Origin: an uncultured Bacteroidota bacterium
GTDB taxonomy: Bacteria > Bacteroidota > Bacteroidia > Chitinophagales > Chitinophagaceae
Length of the DNA stretch: 20,943 nucleotides
NCBI GenBank assembly: GCA_903847655.1
Contig: CAINEG010000247.1
Span: 1-20,943, forward strand
Reading direction: 5' to 3'
The notes beneath the pieces were generated by a model. The model made no database searches and was not told the origin of the DNA. It saw only the letters and a program-made list of their open reading frames with translations. Positions 1-8,692 of the stretch are shown one piece after another (within the stretch, counting starts at the first letter, position 1; each line of letters begins with the position of its first letter). Both the position numbers and the translations under genes were made by a program.

Positions 1-1079
1 ATATATATTTTATATTTATTTAATATATAACCCAATAGCCAGCAAACCAACATAAAAGAAATAGCAAAGGCCAAAGAGGCCCAATAAGTGGCCAAATGAG
101 CAAAGCTATTTTGATAAATCCACGCAAATAAGGATTGATCCCCCACTTTAAAGAGGTAAAGCACAGAGACCATCAGCTCAGAAAATAGATAAATAATCAA
201 GGGGTTTTTGCCAAAAATTTCAAAAAAGCTAGCAAATTGATGTTGGTGGTGCAATTCTATTCGATAGATGATGGTGGCGATAATGATCATGTCCAAACCC
301 ACCGTTAACAAGACAAATGAACTTGACCATAATTTTTTATTGATGGGAAACTGGTAATTCCACATAAATGCAAGAAATACAAAGCCTGCACCCCACATTA
401 ATAAATGGGTCAGCCCTTCATAGGTCTTCCCTTTTTCCTGAATAAATTTTCCAACGATAAAGCCAATCAAAACATTCACGATAGCTGGCAAGGTACTCAC
501 CCAACCTTCTGGATCAAAAGCAAAACCTTCCCCATGGTACATATGAGTTTCTCCCATGAACCACTTGTCAAAAGTAATGCCCGCATTGCCTGTAATGCTT
601 AATGGATCGGCAGGTGCGCCATAGGACATACTGATATACCAATAAGTAATCAAGAGCAACGCAGATAATATCATCACCACACGCTCATGCATGTAAAATG
701 CTATAATAGAGGCAAAGCCATAACAAAGCGCTATCCTTTGAAGCACCCCCAAAATACGCGTATCGCTTATTGGTCGAGTAAATGGAAACCAATACATTAA
801 GTAACCTAATAAAAATATAAGCGCGGTTCTTTTGACTATTCTAAAAAGCACCGTTGAGCTACTCAACTTTTCCCATTTCGGTAAAACAAAACTCATGGCA
901 TTACCCACCGCAAATAAAAAGGAAGGGAAAACTAAATCTGTTGGCGTAAAACCATCCCATTTGGCATGTAAGAATGGAGCAAAAGTAGCAGCACCATCAC
1001 CTGGGGTATTTACAATGATCATAAGGCAAATGGTCATCCCTCTAAATACATCTAGAGAAAGAAATCGTTGGTTGGACAT
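1..1079 (-). CDS. HGSNAT/NagX-type transmembrane acyltransferase, 3' end cut by window edge
   Basis: I translated this frame by hand: it opens with ATG at 1079 and stays open for 359 codons to the left edge, so the stop lies outside. The protein is hydrophobic with about ten membrane segments. Motifs typical of the heparan-alpha-glucosaminide N-acetyltransferase-like family (DUF1624/DUF5009) are visible: SLDVFRG (8-14), an NTPG turn (24-27), a conserved His in LHAKW (38), TPTDLVFPSFLF (45-56), RILGVLQRIAL (108-118), EGWVSTLPAI (191-200) and FGKNPLIIYLFSE (289-301). Characterised relatives move an acetyl group from cytosolic acetyl-CoA across the membrane to an amino sugar; the substrate here is inferred only. 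Since relatives are about 360-380 residues long, only a few C-terminal residues should be missing. It follows the GH130-like lipoprotein gene by 58 bases on the same strand, which suggests co-transcription and a shared glycan role. Confidence 0.85.
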   Translation of the reverse strand, partial: MSNQRFLSLDVFRGMTICLMIIVNTPGDGAATFAPFLHAKWDGFTPTDLVFPSFLFAVGNAMSFVLPKWEKLSSSTVLFRIVKRTALIFLLGYLMYWFPFTRPISDTRILGVLQRIALCYGFASIIAFYMHERVVMILSALLLITYWYISMSYGAPADPLSITGNAGITFDKWFMGETHMYHGEGFAFDPEGWVSTLPAIVNVLIGFIVGKFIQEKGKTYEGLTHLLMWGAGFVFLAFMWNYQFPINKKLWSSSFVLLTVGLDMIIIATIIYRIELHHQHQFASFFEIFGKNPLIIYLFSELMVSVLYLFKVGDQSLFAWIYQNSFAHLATYWASLAFAISFMLVCWLLGYILNKYKIY

Positions 1080-1137
1080 ACACGCAATTTAAACTTTAAG
1101 TTACAGAAAAATAATTTTTTAACCAAAGCAATCCTCC

Positions 1138-2235
1138 TTAAGGCTGCGCAATGGCCATGGCAATTTTTGAATCGGCCGTACCATAATACAATAGCCACTT
1201 ATTTTTAAAATACACTAGACCTTCTACAAAACAAACATTGTTCACTTCTCCAACAAGCTCATAGCCTTTATCGGGATGAATAAAATAATTTTTAGATCGG
1301 TCTATTAATTGATAAGGGCTTCTCGTATCAAACAAAGCTTGGCCTGCAGCATAAGTAAATTTGGGCAAATTTTCATCGTTGTTGTTTGCAGCATTGCTGC
1401 TATTGTAGATTAAAACAATTCCTTGTTGGGTATACAAAGCATAAGGGCCTGGTTCCACTAAACGACTGTCAAAAAATCCTGCACGTGGTGCTAAAACAGA
1501 AACCAGTTTTTTTGTTTCTTCATTTTCTAAAGCTTCCCAATGCAATAAATCGGTGGAAGAGGCCATGAATAAATCGGTATCGCCAAAATACATCCAATAC
1601 CTTCCATTGATTTTTTTAGCTACCATATTTTCTCCTATTCTTTCCACTACTACCGCCCCCGATTTAGACCAGGCATTGATGTATTTTGCTGAGGTTAAAA
1701 CAGGGCCTCTTTTTTCCCAATGCATTAAATCTAAACTAGTCGCAAAACACAAGCGTGCCGTTTTGCCATCATAAGAAGTATAAGTTAAAAAATAACCACC
1801 TCCAGGCATACTAACAATGCGTGGATCTTCTACCCCACCTTTCCATTCATATTTATAAAAGGAATCCTTGGCTGGATAAAAAATAGGCTGGCCAGTTTTT
1901 TTAAAATGAATGCCGTCCTCACTAATGGCCAAACCCAAACGAGAAGTCATGGCGCTGTCCTGTGCTCTATAAATTAAATATACTTTGCCATCCTTCACCA
2001 AGGCCGTTGGATTCAATACATTTTTTGATTCCCATTTTGTATTTGTGTTTTGAATGGGACAAAAGAAACTACTAGTACTATCTGGTGTTAAGATTGGATT
2101 GACCGAATCTAATTTTATAAAATTATTGAATGCCCAACTTGAATCTGCCTCTGAACTAGGGGCTGAAAAATTACAAGCAGTCAAACTTAGAAGAATGGCT
2201 AAAAGAAAAATCCAATGATTTGTTTTTTGTAACAT
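1138..2235 (-). CDS. GH130-like five-bladed beta-propeller lipoprotein (glycosidase or phosphorylase)
   Basis: A 365-residue protein with a lipoprotein signal peptide: hydrophobic residues 9-20 and lipobox SLTAC, with Cys21 as the likely lipidated residue. The body has the repeated Asx/aromatic strands of a five-bladed propeller. Motifs in order: NPTALVKDGKVYLIYRA (75-91), GVEDPRI (134-140), YFGDTDLFMASSTDLLHW (216-233), DSRLVEPGP (256-264) and VCFVEGLV plus LLYYGTADS (334-356). The EDPR motif carries the Asp that acts as general acid in GH130 enzymes. That family splits or phosphorolyses beta-mannosides, often mannosyl-GlcNAc units. The last motif reads YYG where I recall phosphorylases having YHG, so a hydrolase is as likely as a phosphorylase. 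It lies 29 bases after the RND pump gene and 58 before the acyltransferase. Family is fairly sure; substrate is not known. Confidence 0.78.
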   Translation of the reverse strand: MLQKTNHWIFLLAILLSLTACNFSAPSSEADSSWAFNNFIKLDSVNPILTPDSTSSFFCPIQNTNTKWESKNVLNPTALVKDGKVYLIYRAQDSAMTSRLGLAISEDGIHFKKTGQPIFYPAKDSFYKYEWKGGVEDPRIVSMPGGGYFLTYTSYDGKTARLCFATSLDLMHWEKRGPVLTSAKYINAWSKSGAVVVERIGENMVAKKINGRYWMYFGDTDLFMASSTDLLHWEALENEETKKLVSVLAPRAGFFDSRLVEPGPYALYTQQGIVLIYNSSNAANNNDENLPKFTYAAGQALFDTRSPYQLIDRSKNYFIHPDKGYELVGEVNNVCFVEGLVYFKNKWLLYYGTADSKIAMAIAQP

Positions 2236-2264
2236 GCTTAAAGATAAACTTCTATTGGCTCATT

Positions 2265-5200
2265 TTACTCCTGTTCTACATGATCTTTCTTGCCTGACAA
2301 ATAAGTGTATACGGCAGGAATCACAAATAAAGTTAGTATGAGCGAAAAGATAAGTCCACCTACCACCACTGTCCCCAAAGGTTTACGGCTAGTAGCTGCA
2401 GCACCTAAACTAATCGCAATGGGTAATGCCCCAAGGGCTGTGGCCAAACTAGTCATCAAGATAGGTCTGAAACGTTGTGCAGCAGCTTCCAATACAGCAG
2501 TTTTTAAACTTAATCCGGTTGCTCTTTTCTTATTGGCAAATTCAACAATCAAAATACCATTCTTAGTCACCAAGCCAATCAGCATAATAATACCAATTTC
2601 TGAGAATATATTTAAGGTTTGTCCAAATAACCATAAGCACAACAAGGCGCCCGCAATGGCCAATGGAACCGTCAACATAATGATAAACGGATCTTTAAAG
2701 CTTTCAAATTGCGCAGCCAATACCAAATAAATTAAAATAAGTGCTAACAATAAAGCATAAGCAATATTAGAAGAGCTTTCTGCAAAATCTCTAGAAGGAC
2801 CACTTAAAGCGGTTTGAAAACTTTCGTCTAATAAATCCTTGGCAATTTTATTCATGGCATTCACTCCATCCCCAATGGTCTTGCCTTCTGACAAGGAAGC
2901 GGAAATTGTTGCTGCATTAAATCTATTGTAATGATATAAGTTCGGAGGATTACTATTTTCTTCTAATTTTAAAACACTTGAAATAGGAATGCTTTCCCCT
3001 TTGTTATTTCTTAAATAAATTTTATTAATATCAGTAGGGGTGGCCCTATCTCCTCTAACCACTTGTGTAATTACTTGGTATTGTCGATCGTTCATGATGA
3101 AATAGGCAGAACGAGCACCACTAAAAGCAGACTGTAATGCATGAGAAACATCGTAGGTGGTTAAACCTAAATCTCTGGCACGCATTCTATCAATATTTAG
3201 ATCAAATTCTGGTTTATTGAACTTTAAGTTGACATCCACATTTTGAAACGTTTTGTCTTTTCTTGCCGCTTCTAAAAATTTAGGGATGACCGATTGAATT
3301 TTTGCAAAATCTAAGTTTTGAATAATAAATTGAACAGGCAAGGAGCCCCTTGACATCATTCCCACAGAGATGGTTTGTTCTTCGATGGAAAATATTCTGA
3401 CATCTTTGAATTTCTTAAACCTTTTATTTAGATCCGTTACAATTTCAGATTGCGATCTTGTCCTGTTTTCAATAGGCACAAAACCAATTCTTCCAGAGGC
3501 AGAGCTATTGCCGCTACTGCCACCATAGCCTGGCACACTGCCCCAAGTGAAAGCTTGCTCAGGAATCGAATCCTGCATCATTCTAATGTTTTTTAACAAG
3601 TTGCCTTTCATGTCTTCATAACTAGTACCCTCTTGAGCAGATAAAGTAATTCTAACCATACCCTTATCTTCAATGGGTGCTAATTCGGTTTGGATATTCT
3701 TACCTATAAGAAAAATCATTCCAATACAAACTACAATGATCACCCATGCGACCCACCTGACACTTATAAATTTGGTCAATAAATTTTTATAGCCAGCTTC
3801 TAAGCCCTTAAAGAAGGGCTCGGTTCGCTCATAAAATTTACCTTGCTTGCCATCCTTTCTATTTAAGTGGACATTTAATACCGGTGTGATGGTTAAGGAT
3901 ACAAAGGCAGAAACTAAAACAGCACTGGCCACTACTACCCCGAATTCTTTAAATAAAGAACCAACGAATCCTTGTAGAAAAATCACTGGCATGAATACCA
4001 CCGCCAAAGTAATGGAGGTAGAAATAACAGCAAAGAAAATTTCTTTACTTCCTTCACGTGCCGCGTCTTTTAAAGGCAAACCTTCTTCTAGTTTTCTAAA
4101 AATATTTTCCGTGACCACAATTCCATCGTCCACCACCAAGCCTGTAGCAAGTACAATGGCCAACAAGGTTAATACGTTGACTGAAAATCCTGCGATGTAC
4201 ATGATAAAGAAAGTGGCAATCAAGGAAATGGGAATATCAATCAAAGGCCTAATGGCAATTAGCCAGTTTCTGAAAAAGAAAAAGATAACGAGTACTACTA
4301 GTGCAAAGGATATAAAAATAGTCTCCCTCACTTCCTGCAAAGCTCGTCTTACACTTTTTGTATTGTCAATAGGCACTGCAAATTCAATATCAGACTTATT
4401 GCTCTTTTTCACCTCTTCTAATCGCTTGTAAAACTCATCCGCTATTTTAATATAATTGGCGCCTGGTTGTGGAGACAAAGAAATCATAACAGCAGGTACT
4501 CCATTGAAATAAACACCTTGATCTTCTTGTTCTGGACCTAACTCGACTTTTGCTATATCCCCTAATCTTACTATCCCAGTAGCATCTTGTTTTAAAATGA
4601 TATTTCTAAAATCAGATTCGGTAGTTAATCTACCTAGGGTTCGGATAATGAATTCTGCTTTTTGACCATAAATTTTTCCAGCTGGCAGTTCAATGTTTTC
4701 TTTGTTTAAAGCAGTTTGTATATCATTAAAAGCAATGCCATAGGCATTCAATAAATCTGGATTGGGAAAAATGCGCATGGAAAAACGCTTGCCTCTAACC
4801 CCCACACTGCTTACCTCATCAATGGTTTGAAATCTTTGTTGCAAAACATTTTCAGCGTACTCTGTTAATTCCAAAGCGCTTTTTGTTTTGCTTCTTAAAG
4901 TCATCATTAAAATAAAGTCGGCATTGGCATCTGCTTTAGATACTATGGGAGGCGCATCAATGTCCTGAGGCAAATTTCTTAAGGCTTGACTTACTTTATC
5001 TCTAACATCATTAGTGGCGGTTTCTAAATTTACCCCTAAATTAAATTCTACTGTGATATTTGAAGAACCTACCGAACTAGAAGAGTTAATGGTTCTAATA
5101 CCTGGAATTCCATTGATTGATTTTTCAAGCGGTTCAGTGATTTGGCTTTGAATGACTTCTGAATTGGCTCCTGTATAGGTAGTCATCACATTTACAATCG

Positions 5201-5327
5201 GAGGATCAATGGCAGGATATTCTCTTAAAGCCAAGAAGGAAAAACCTACCAATCCAAAAATTACAATAGCAATGTTCATTACCGTTGCAAGTACAGGACG
5301 CTTTAAAGAAAGTTCAGATATATTCAT
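2265..5327 (-). CDS. RND-family (HAE1-like) inner-membrane efflux transporter
   Basis: At 1020 residues it has the usual length of an AcrB/MexB-like pump. TM1 lies at about 11-33 and is followed by the typical REYPAIDPP motif. Further membrane segments occur at about 335-485 and 525-545, and a second set begins near 850. Proton relay residues are intact: Asp400-Asp401 in TM4 (GLVVDDGIVVTENIF) and Lys922 in TM10 (GLVTKNGILIVEF). The large periplasmic porter loops sit between the membrane blocks (about 35-330 and 555-840). It should form a trimer that uses the proton gradient to expel hydrophobic compounds. The adaptor gene lies 22 bases upstream on the same strand, so the two form an operon. 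No TolC-like channel gene follows; a GH130-like lipoprotein gene does. The transported substrate cannot be read from the sequence. Confidence 0.95.
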   Translation of the reverse strand: MNISELSLKRPVLATVMNIAIVIFGLVGFSFLALREYPAIDPPIVNVMTTYTGANSEVIQSQITEPLEKSINGIPGIRTINSSSSVGSSNITVEFNLGVNLETATNDVRDKVSQALRNLPQDIDAPPIVSKADANADFILMMTLRSKTKSALELTEYAENVLQQRFQTIDEVSSVGVRGKRFSMRIFPNPDLLNAYGIAFNDIQTALNKENIELPAGKIYGQKAEFIIRTLGRLTTESDFRNIILKQDATGIVRLGDIAKVELGPEQEDQGVYFNGVPAVMISLSPQPGANYIKIADEFYKRLEEVKKSNKSDIEFAVPIDNTKSVRRALQEVRETIFISFALVVLVIFFFFRNWLIAIRPLIDIPISLIATFFIMYIAGFSVNVLTLLAIVLATGLVVDDGIVVTENIFRKLEEGLPLKDAAREGSKEIFFAVISTSITLAVVFMPVIFLQGFVGSLFKEFGVVVASAVLVSAFVSLTITPVLNVHLNRKDGKQGKFYERTEPFFKGLEAGYKNLLTKFISVRWVAWVIIVVCIGMIFLIGKNIQTELAPIEDKGMVRITLSAQEGTSYEDMKGNLLKNIRMMQDSIPEQAFTWGSVPGYGGSSGNSSASGRIGFVPIENRTRSQSEIVTDLNKRFKKFKDVRIFSIEEQTISVGMMSRGSLPVQFIIQNLDFAKIQSVIPKFLEAARKDKTFQNVDVNLKFNKPEFDLNIDRMRARDLGLTTYDVSHALQSAFSGARSAYFIMNDRQYQVITQVVRGDRATPTDINKIYLRNNKGESIPISSVLKLEENSNPPNLYHYNRFNAATISASLSEGKTIGDGVNAMNKIAKDLLDESFQTALSGPSRDFAESSSNIAYALLLALILIYLVLAAQFESFKDPFIIMLTVPLAIAGALLCLWLFGQTLNIFSEIGIIMLIGLVTKNGILIVEFANKKRATGLSLKTAVLEAAAQRFRPILMTSLATALGALPIAISLGAAATSRKPLGTVVVGGLIFSLILTLFVIPAVYTYLSGKKDHVEQE

Positions 5328-5349
5328 CTAATATTACTATTTAATGGGG

Positions 5350-6399
5350 CTATTTTGCAATGTCTAAAATAGAAATGGTTTTGCCTATTTTGATTTGATT
5401 GCCATTTCTAACAAACAACATACCGGCTATGACTATGGTATCACCCACATTGACTCCTTTTGTAATTTCTACAGAAGTGGCTGTCCTATAACCAGTCTCC
5501 ACTTCTACTAAATTTGCAATGCCTCCTTTAACCAATACAATCTGTTTGTTTTTAGATTCAGGAATAAGCACATTGGCAGGAACAAGTATGGAAGGTTTTT
5601 GAACATTGTCGCTTAAATAAACTTTTACATAAGCACCAGGTAACATTTTACCTTGCAATGATGCACGTACTTTTATATTTCTAGAAGAAGCGATAATTTG
5701 TGGCTCAATGGCAAAAATAGTAGCCGTTAATTTTTGATTGGTTTCGGTGATACCTTCTAATTTGACTTTCTTTCCCACTTTAACATAACGAGCATACATT
5801 TCAGGCAAGGTAAAATCAATATTTAAATGGTCTGTTTTTTGCAAGGTCACAATGGTAGAACTGGTATTGATAAAGGCACCTAAACTAATTTGTCTCAATC
5901 CCAATTGCCCGGTAAATGGGGCACGAACAATAGTCTTGTCTATTAAGGATTGCGTATAGGCTAAATCTGTTTTATAACTTTTTACTTGTTGCAATGATAT
6001 ATCGTAATCACTTTGGTTGATGCCTTTGACTTTTAACAATTGTAAATTTCTTTGCTCATTGATATTGGCCAGTTCTAATTGTACTTTAATTTTTTCCAAC
6101 TGAGCTTGTAAATCTGCATCGTTTAATTTTGCCAACACTGTTCCCGCTTGAACAATTTTTCCCTCAGGAATTTGTAAGAAAACCACACGACCATTGGTTT
6201 CAGGATGTAATTCCACATAATCTGTTGCAGCCACTGAACCATTGACTTCCACCACTTTGTCCACTTTTTGGCTAGCAGCAATCGCCACATCCACCGTCAC
6301 AGGGGCATTGGCATTAAACTTATCGAAAGCTTTTGACTTTTCCTTACACCCAAAGGCTGTAAAAAAGCAAGCAATAGCTAAAATGGATATCTTTCTCAA
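5350..6399 (-). CDS. RND efflux periplasmic adaptor (membrane fusion protein), lipoprotein
   Basis: A 349-residue adaptor with a lipoprotein signal: hydrophobic stretch 5-16 and Cys18 in the AFGC lipobox, followed by a Lys-rich linker. Order of parts: first half of the lipoyl/barrel-sandwich domain (about 48-92, with ELHPETNGRV and PEGKIVQAGTVLAKL), a short alpha-helical hairpin (about 94-153), second half of the lipoyl domain (TIVRAPFTGQLGLRQISLGAFI, about 156-177), then beta-barrel and membrane-proximal domains. This is the HlyD_D23/AcrA layout. The hairpin is short, as usual for Bacteroidota adaptors. It links the pump encoded 22 bases downstream to an outer-membrane channel. A gap of 86 bases separates it from the preceding small secreted protein gene; I could not find a convincing promoter there. 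Confidence 0.93.
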   Translation of the reverse strand: MRKISILAIACFFTAFGCKEKSKAFDKFNANAPVTVDVAIAASQKVDKVVEVNGSVAATDYVELHPETNGRVVFLQIPEGKIVQAGTVLAKLNDADLQAQLEKIKVQLELANINEQRNLQLLKVKGINQSDYDISLQQVKSYKTDLAYTQSLIDKTIVRAPFTGQLGLRQISLGAFINTSSTIVTLQKTDHLNIDFTLPEMYARYVKVGKKVKLEGITETNQKLTATIFAIEPQIIASSRNIKVRASLQGKMLPGAYVKVYLSDNVQKPSILVPANVLIPESKNKQIVLVKGGIANLVEVETGYRTATSVEITKGVNVGDTIVIAGMLFVRNGNQIKIGKTISILDIAK

Positions 6400-6469
6400 A
6401 GTGATTGATTTTAGGGCTTGAAGATAACCAAAATATGCTTTTTAGGGAAATAATATAGATGAGTGGCCA

Positions 6470-6488
6470 TAAGCTTAAATGAAGCTTA
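6470..6488. repeat. Perfect inverted repeat over a stop codon
   Basis: TAAGCTT (6470-6476), five-base loop AAATG, then AAGCTTA (6482-6488). The right arm contains the stop codon of the secreted protein gene at 6486-7220 on the minus strand. In that transcript it would form a seven-pair hairpin directly at the gene end, but no run of U follows, so it is not a classic intrinsic terminator. It may stabilise the 3' end, attenuate read-through toward the efflux operon, or be chance in AT-rich DNA. Confidence 0.4.
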
Positions 6489-7220
6489 CTGTTGTCCCTT
6501 GAAGGCTTGGAATTTTTTTTGAATATAATAGCCTAATTCTAAGTCATTCAGCAAGCCAAGTACTTCATAGGAAGGCCTACAATATTCCATGAAGTTATCC
6601 AACTGCGCGCCCTCCAAACGGGTTAACTTGATTACAAAACGCTTGGTAAAACGATATTGTACATATTTCTCTTGTTCTTGTTTCAAAAGTCTAGCTTGTA
6701 AGAATTGCAAATTTCTATTGCGCTTTACTCTAAACATGTTGATGATTTCATCCAAGTCCAACCCAATCGTTAAGCCACTAGGGCCAAATAATTGTTGATT
6801 GCCTCCCCCTAAACGAATGCCCGGGGCTCTGTAATTGAAAAATTGAGCATAGTCTTTTCTGTTTTGGATAGAATCCAATTTGTAATAACTATTTCTTACA
6901 CGCACTTCTGGTAAATCAAAACCTGTTACATGAATCATTACATTAAAATTACGCAAGTCTTCGACGGTATCTAATGGATACTTATGTGTATTCTTACCAA
7001 ATAAAGAAAACCAAATGGAATCCTTTGTTTTAACAGTGATACTATACCTGCCTATTGAATCAGTAAAAGCATGATTGTTGTTGCTATAGACAATGACTGA
7101 CTCAATGGGTCGTCTTCCTGAAATATCAAAAACAGTTCCACTGACAATTAAATTTTGTGCTTCTGTTTTGGAAAACAAAACAACCAATAAAAATAAAAAG
7201 AGGGATCGCTTTAAGTTCAT
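6486..7220 (-). CDS. Secreted protein with carboxypeptidase-regulatory-like beta-sandwich domain, function unknown
   Basis: The 244-residue product has a Sec signal peptide (hydrophobic 7-17, likely cleavage after TEA, residue 21). Residues 24-100 look like a CarboxypepD_reg-like domain: VSGTVFDISGRRPIESVIVY and then DSIGRYSITV match the usual V.G.V.D...  .P..... V....G.Y pattern seen at the N-termini of TonB-dependent receptors and in free-standing Bacteroidota exported proteins. After it comes FDLPEVRVRNSYYKLDSIQNR (101-121), a linker-like stretch that I associate with a conserved Bacteroidota family of unknown role. The C-terminal part (160-240) is helical and rich in Arg and Lys. No catalytic motif is visible. 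The product is likely periplasmic. It lies between chrA (81 bases upstream) and the efflux adaptor (86 bases downstream), all on one strand; a functional link to either is not shown. Confidence 0.7.
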   Translation of the reverse strand: MNLKRSLFLFLLVVLFSKTEAQNLIVSGTVFDISGRRPIESVIVYSNNNHAFTDSIGRYSITVKTKDSIWFSLFGKNTHKYPLDTVEDLRNFNVMIHVTGFDLPEVRVRNSYYKLDSIQNRKDYAQFFNYRAPGIRLGGGNQQLFGPSGLTIGLDLDEIINMFRVKRNRNLQFLQARLLKQEQEKYVQYRFTKRFVIKLTRLEGAQLDNFMEYCRPSYEVLGLLNDLELGYYIQKKFQAFKGQQ

Positions 7221-7301
7221 GTCAAGTGCAATATTAAGAAAGCTACCCTTAAATTCAGCCCTAAGTGGCTACAATTAACAGGTTTTTACCTTTTAATAGC
7301 A

Positions 7302-8564
7302 TTAAATTAAAGTAGTTAAATAACCTAACCCAATGGTGAGTAGTACAATCCACTGGGAGGCCAATTTGTGCGCATAGATGAGGTAAGTACTGGTCACAAA
7401 AACAAATACATAGCTTATTAAATTGAGTGTACTAAATTGATCCAACTCCACTACAATGTCTTTGATAAAATAGAGCGTAGCGCCAAGCATAATGCCTACT
7501 ACTGCTGCATATATTCCTTCCAAAGACCTATAAAAAATGGCATACTTTTTTAGGTTTTGCCAAATCGGAAAGAAAAATAAAACAATAAAAAAGCTAGGCA
7601 AAAAAATGCCAATGCTGCCAATAAAAGCACCTGCCATTTGCCAAGCCATGCCTTTGTCATTTAACAACAAAGCACCTGTAAAACTAGCTACTGAAAATAC
7701 TGGACCTGGCATGGCCCTTACTATGCCCGAACCAGTTAGAAAAGCTTCTTTAGAAATTTTCAGTACTTCTCTTTTACTTTTTTTTATGTGTTCAGAATTA
7801 GGTCTTGCTACATATTGCTCATACATCATGGGCATCAATACATCTCCTCCTCCAAACACCAAAGTGCCAAATCGATAATTGTTTTCAAATAAATTAAATG
7901 CTTTGTGGTAAGTCCAATTTTGACGAGAGGCCTGCTCAGATAAAAATCCAGCAATGACAAAAAGAACACTAAAAATAATTAACCCACTCCATTTTATTTG
8001 TTTAGGTGCCGCCCCATCATTGGGAATTCTTTTTTTGCTAAAATTGGTGGCCACACCAGCAAGTACAATGACTATTGGAATGGCCCAGGGATTTTTAAAG
8101 CTGAATAGAATAAGTAAGCTTGTACAAATAAAAATAATCTTGGTGATAGGACTATTGATGGCTTTCTTATACAATACAATTGTAGCACTAGCAATAAACC
8201 CAATGGCCATGGGTTGCAGCAAGCTTAAACTTTTTAATTCTTGTTTCAAATCAAAATAACTATACAAAATAGCGACTAGCCCCATTAAAATAGTGGCCGG
8301 CAAAATCCAAACCAATAAACTAAGTAAGGCCAACCAAATGCCTCCTCTTTTGAACGCAATTAATACAATGGTTTGGGTAGAAGAAGCGCCAGGCAAAAGT
8401 TGACAAAAGGCATTGTACTCCATCAATTCTTCAGCACTTAGATCCTTTCGCTGATCCACAAAACGGTATTGCATCAACCCTAAATGCACCTGAGGCCCCC
8501 CAAAAGCAGTAACACTGTGCTTTAGAACAGCAATCAGAAAGGGGATATGGCGTAGTAATTTCAA
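7302..8564 (-). CDS. chrA: CHR-family (ChrA-like) chromate/anion transporter, TTG start
   Basis: A 420-residue, two-domain CHR transporter, the long (fused) form. The N half has [11 protein letters not shown] (21-31) and [10 protein letters not shown] (56-65); the C half repeats the pattern with [16 protein letters not shown] (237-252) and [18 protein letters not shown] (278-295). About ten hydrophobic segments lie between. Family members export chromate or take up related anions such as sulfate; many members in ordinary genomes are untested, so the substrate is open. The start codon is TTG at 8564. An in-frame TAG lies nine codons upstream with no ATG between, and the first in-frame ATG (residue 31) lies after the conserved FGG motif, so a TTG start is forced unless a rarer codon is used. 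It is divergent from the DUF3089 lipoprotein gene. Confidence 0.88.
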   Translation of the reverse strand: MKLLRHIPFLIAVLKHSVTAFGGPQVHLGLMQYRFVDQRKDLSAEELMEYNAFCQLLPGASSTQTIVLIAFKRGGIWLALLSLLVWILPATILMGLVAILYSYFDLKQELKSLSLLQPMAIGFIASATIVLYKKAINSPITKIIFICTSLLILFSFKNPWAIPIVIVLAGVATNFSKKRIPNDGAAPKQIKWSGLIIFSVLFVIAGFLSEQASRQNWTYHKAFNLFENNYRFGTLVFGGGDVLMPMMYEQYVARPNSEHIKKSKREVLKISKEAFLTGSGIVRAMPGPVFSVASFTGALLLNDKGMAWQMAGAFIGSIGIFLPSFFIVLFFFPIWQNLKKYAIFYRSLEGIYAAVVGIMLGATLYFIKDIVVELDQFSTLNLISYVFVFVTSTYLIYAHKLASQWIVLLTIGLGYLTTLI

Positions 8565-8580
8565 ATAATTAATTTCAAAT
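8557..8580. repeat. Direct repeat pair overlapping the chrA start codon
   Basis: The 10-mer AATTTCAAAT occurs at 8557-8566 and again at 8571-8580, separated by AATT. The first copy contains the TTG start codon of the chrA-like gene (read on the minus strand). It could be a tandem operator or a chance AT-rich repeat. Confidence 0.4.
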
Positions 8581-8594
8581 AGAGAATGCTAACC

Positions 8595-8619
8595 CCCTAA
8601 AAATAATTAATTTTTAGGG
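8595..8619. promoter_or_regulatory. Long palindrome in the divergent chrA / DUF3089 intergenic region
   Basis: Arms CCCTAAAAAT (8595-8604) and ATTTTTAGGG (8610-8619) pair perfectly over ten bases with a five-base loop. It lies 31 bases upstream of the chrA TTG and about 100 bases upstream of the promoter of the divergent gene. Both flanking genes are transcribed away from it, so it is not placed to terminate either. An operator or a leader hairpin for chrA is the more likely reading. Confidence 0.45.
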
Positions 8620-8692
8620 TATTTAACCCAATTATCATTAAACAAAATACTAAATAAACAGTCTTAGAATGGAGCAGCAGCCTCAAGTTAAC

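Noticed and set aside
832..1092. Open frame on the plus strand at the left, in what might seem a gene-free first kilobase
   Set aside because: The minus strand there encodes a well-conserved acyltransferase that runs off the edge; the plus frame is its shadow.
3847..4431. A 194-codon open frame on the plus strand inside the RND pump gene
   Set aside because: It is antisense to the conserved TM2-TM6 region of the pump, and its translation is low-complexity Thr/Lys/Ser-rich with no family resemblance, as expected from a shadow frame.
7280..7291. AGGT-N4-ACCT hairpin after chrA as a terminator
   Set aside because: The arms are only four bases and the T-run is on the wrong side for minus-strand transcription; read-through to the next gene is as likely.
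1..8564. One six-gene operon from chrA to the acyltransferase
   Set aside because: All genes share a strand, but gaps of 81 and 86 bases flank the secreted protein gene and the functions are unrelated; only the adaptor-pump pair, and possibly the two genes after it, have operon-like spacing.
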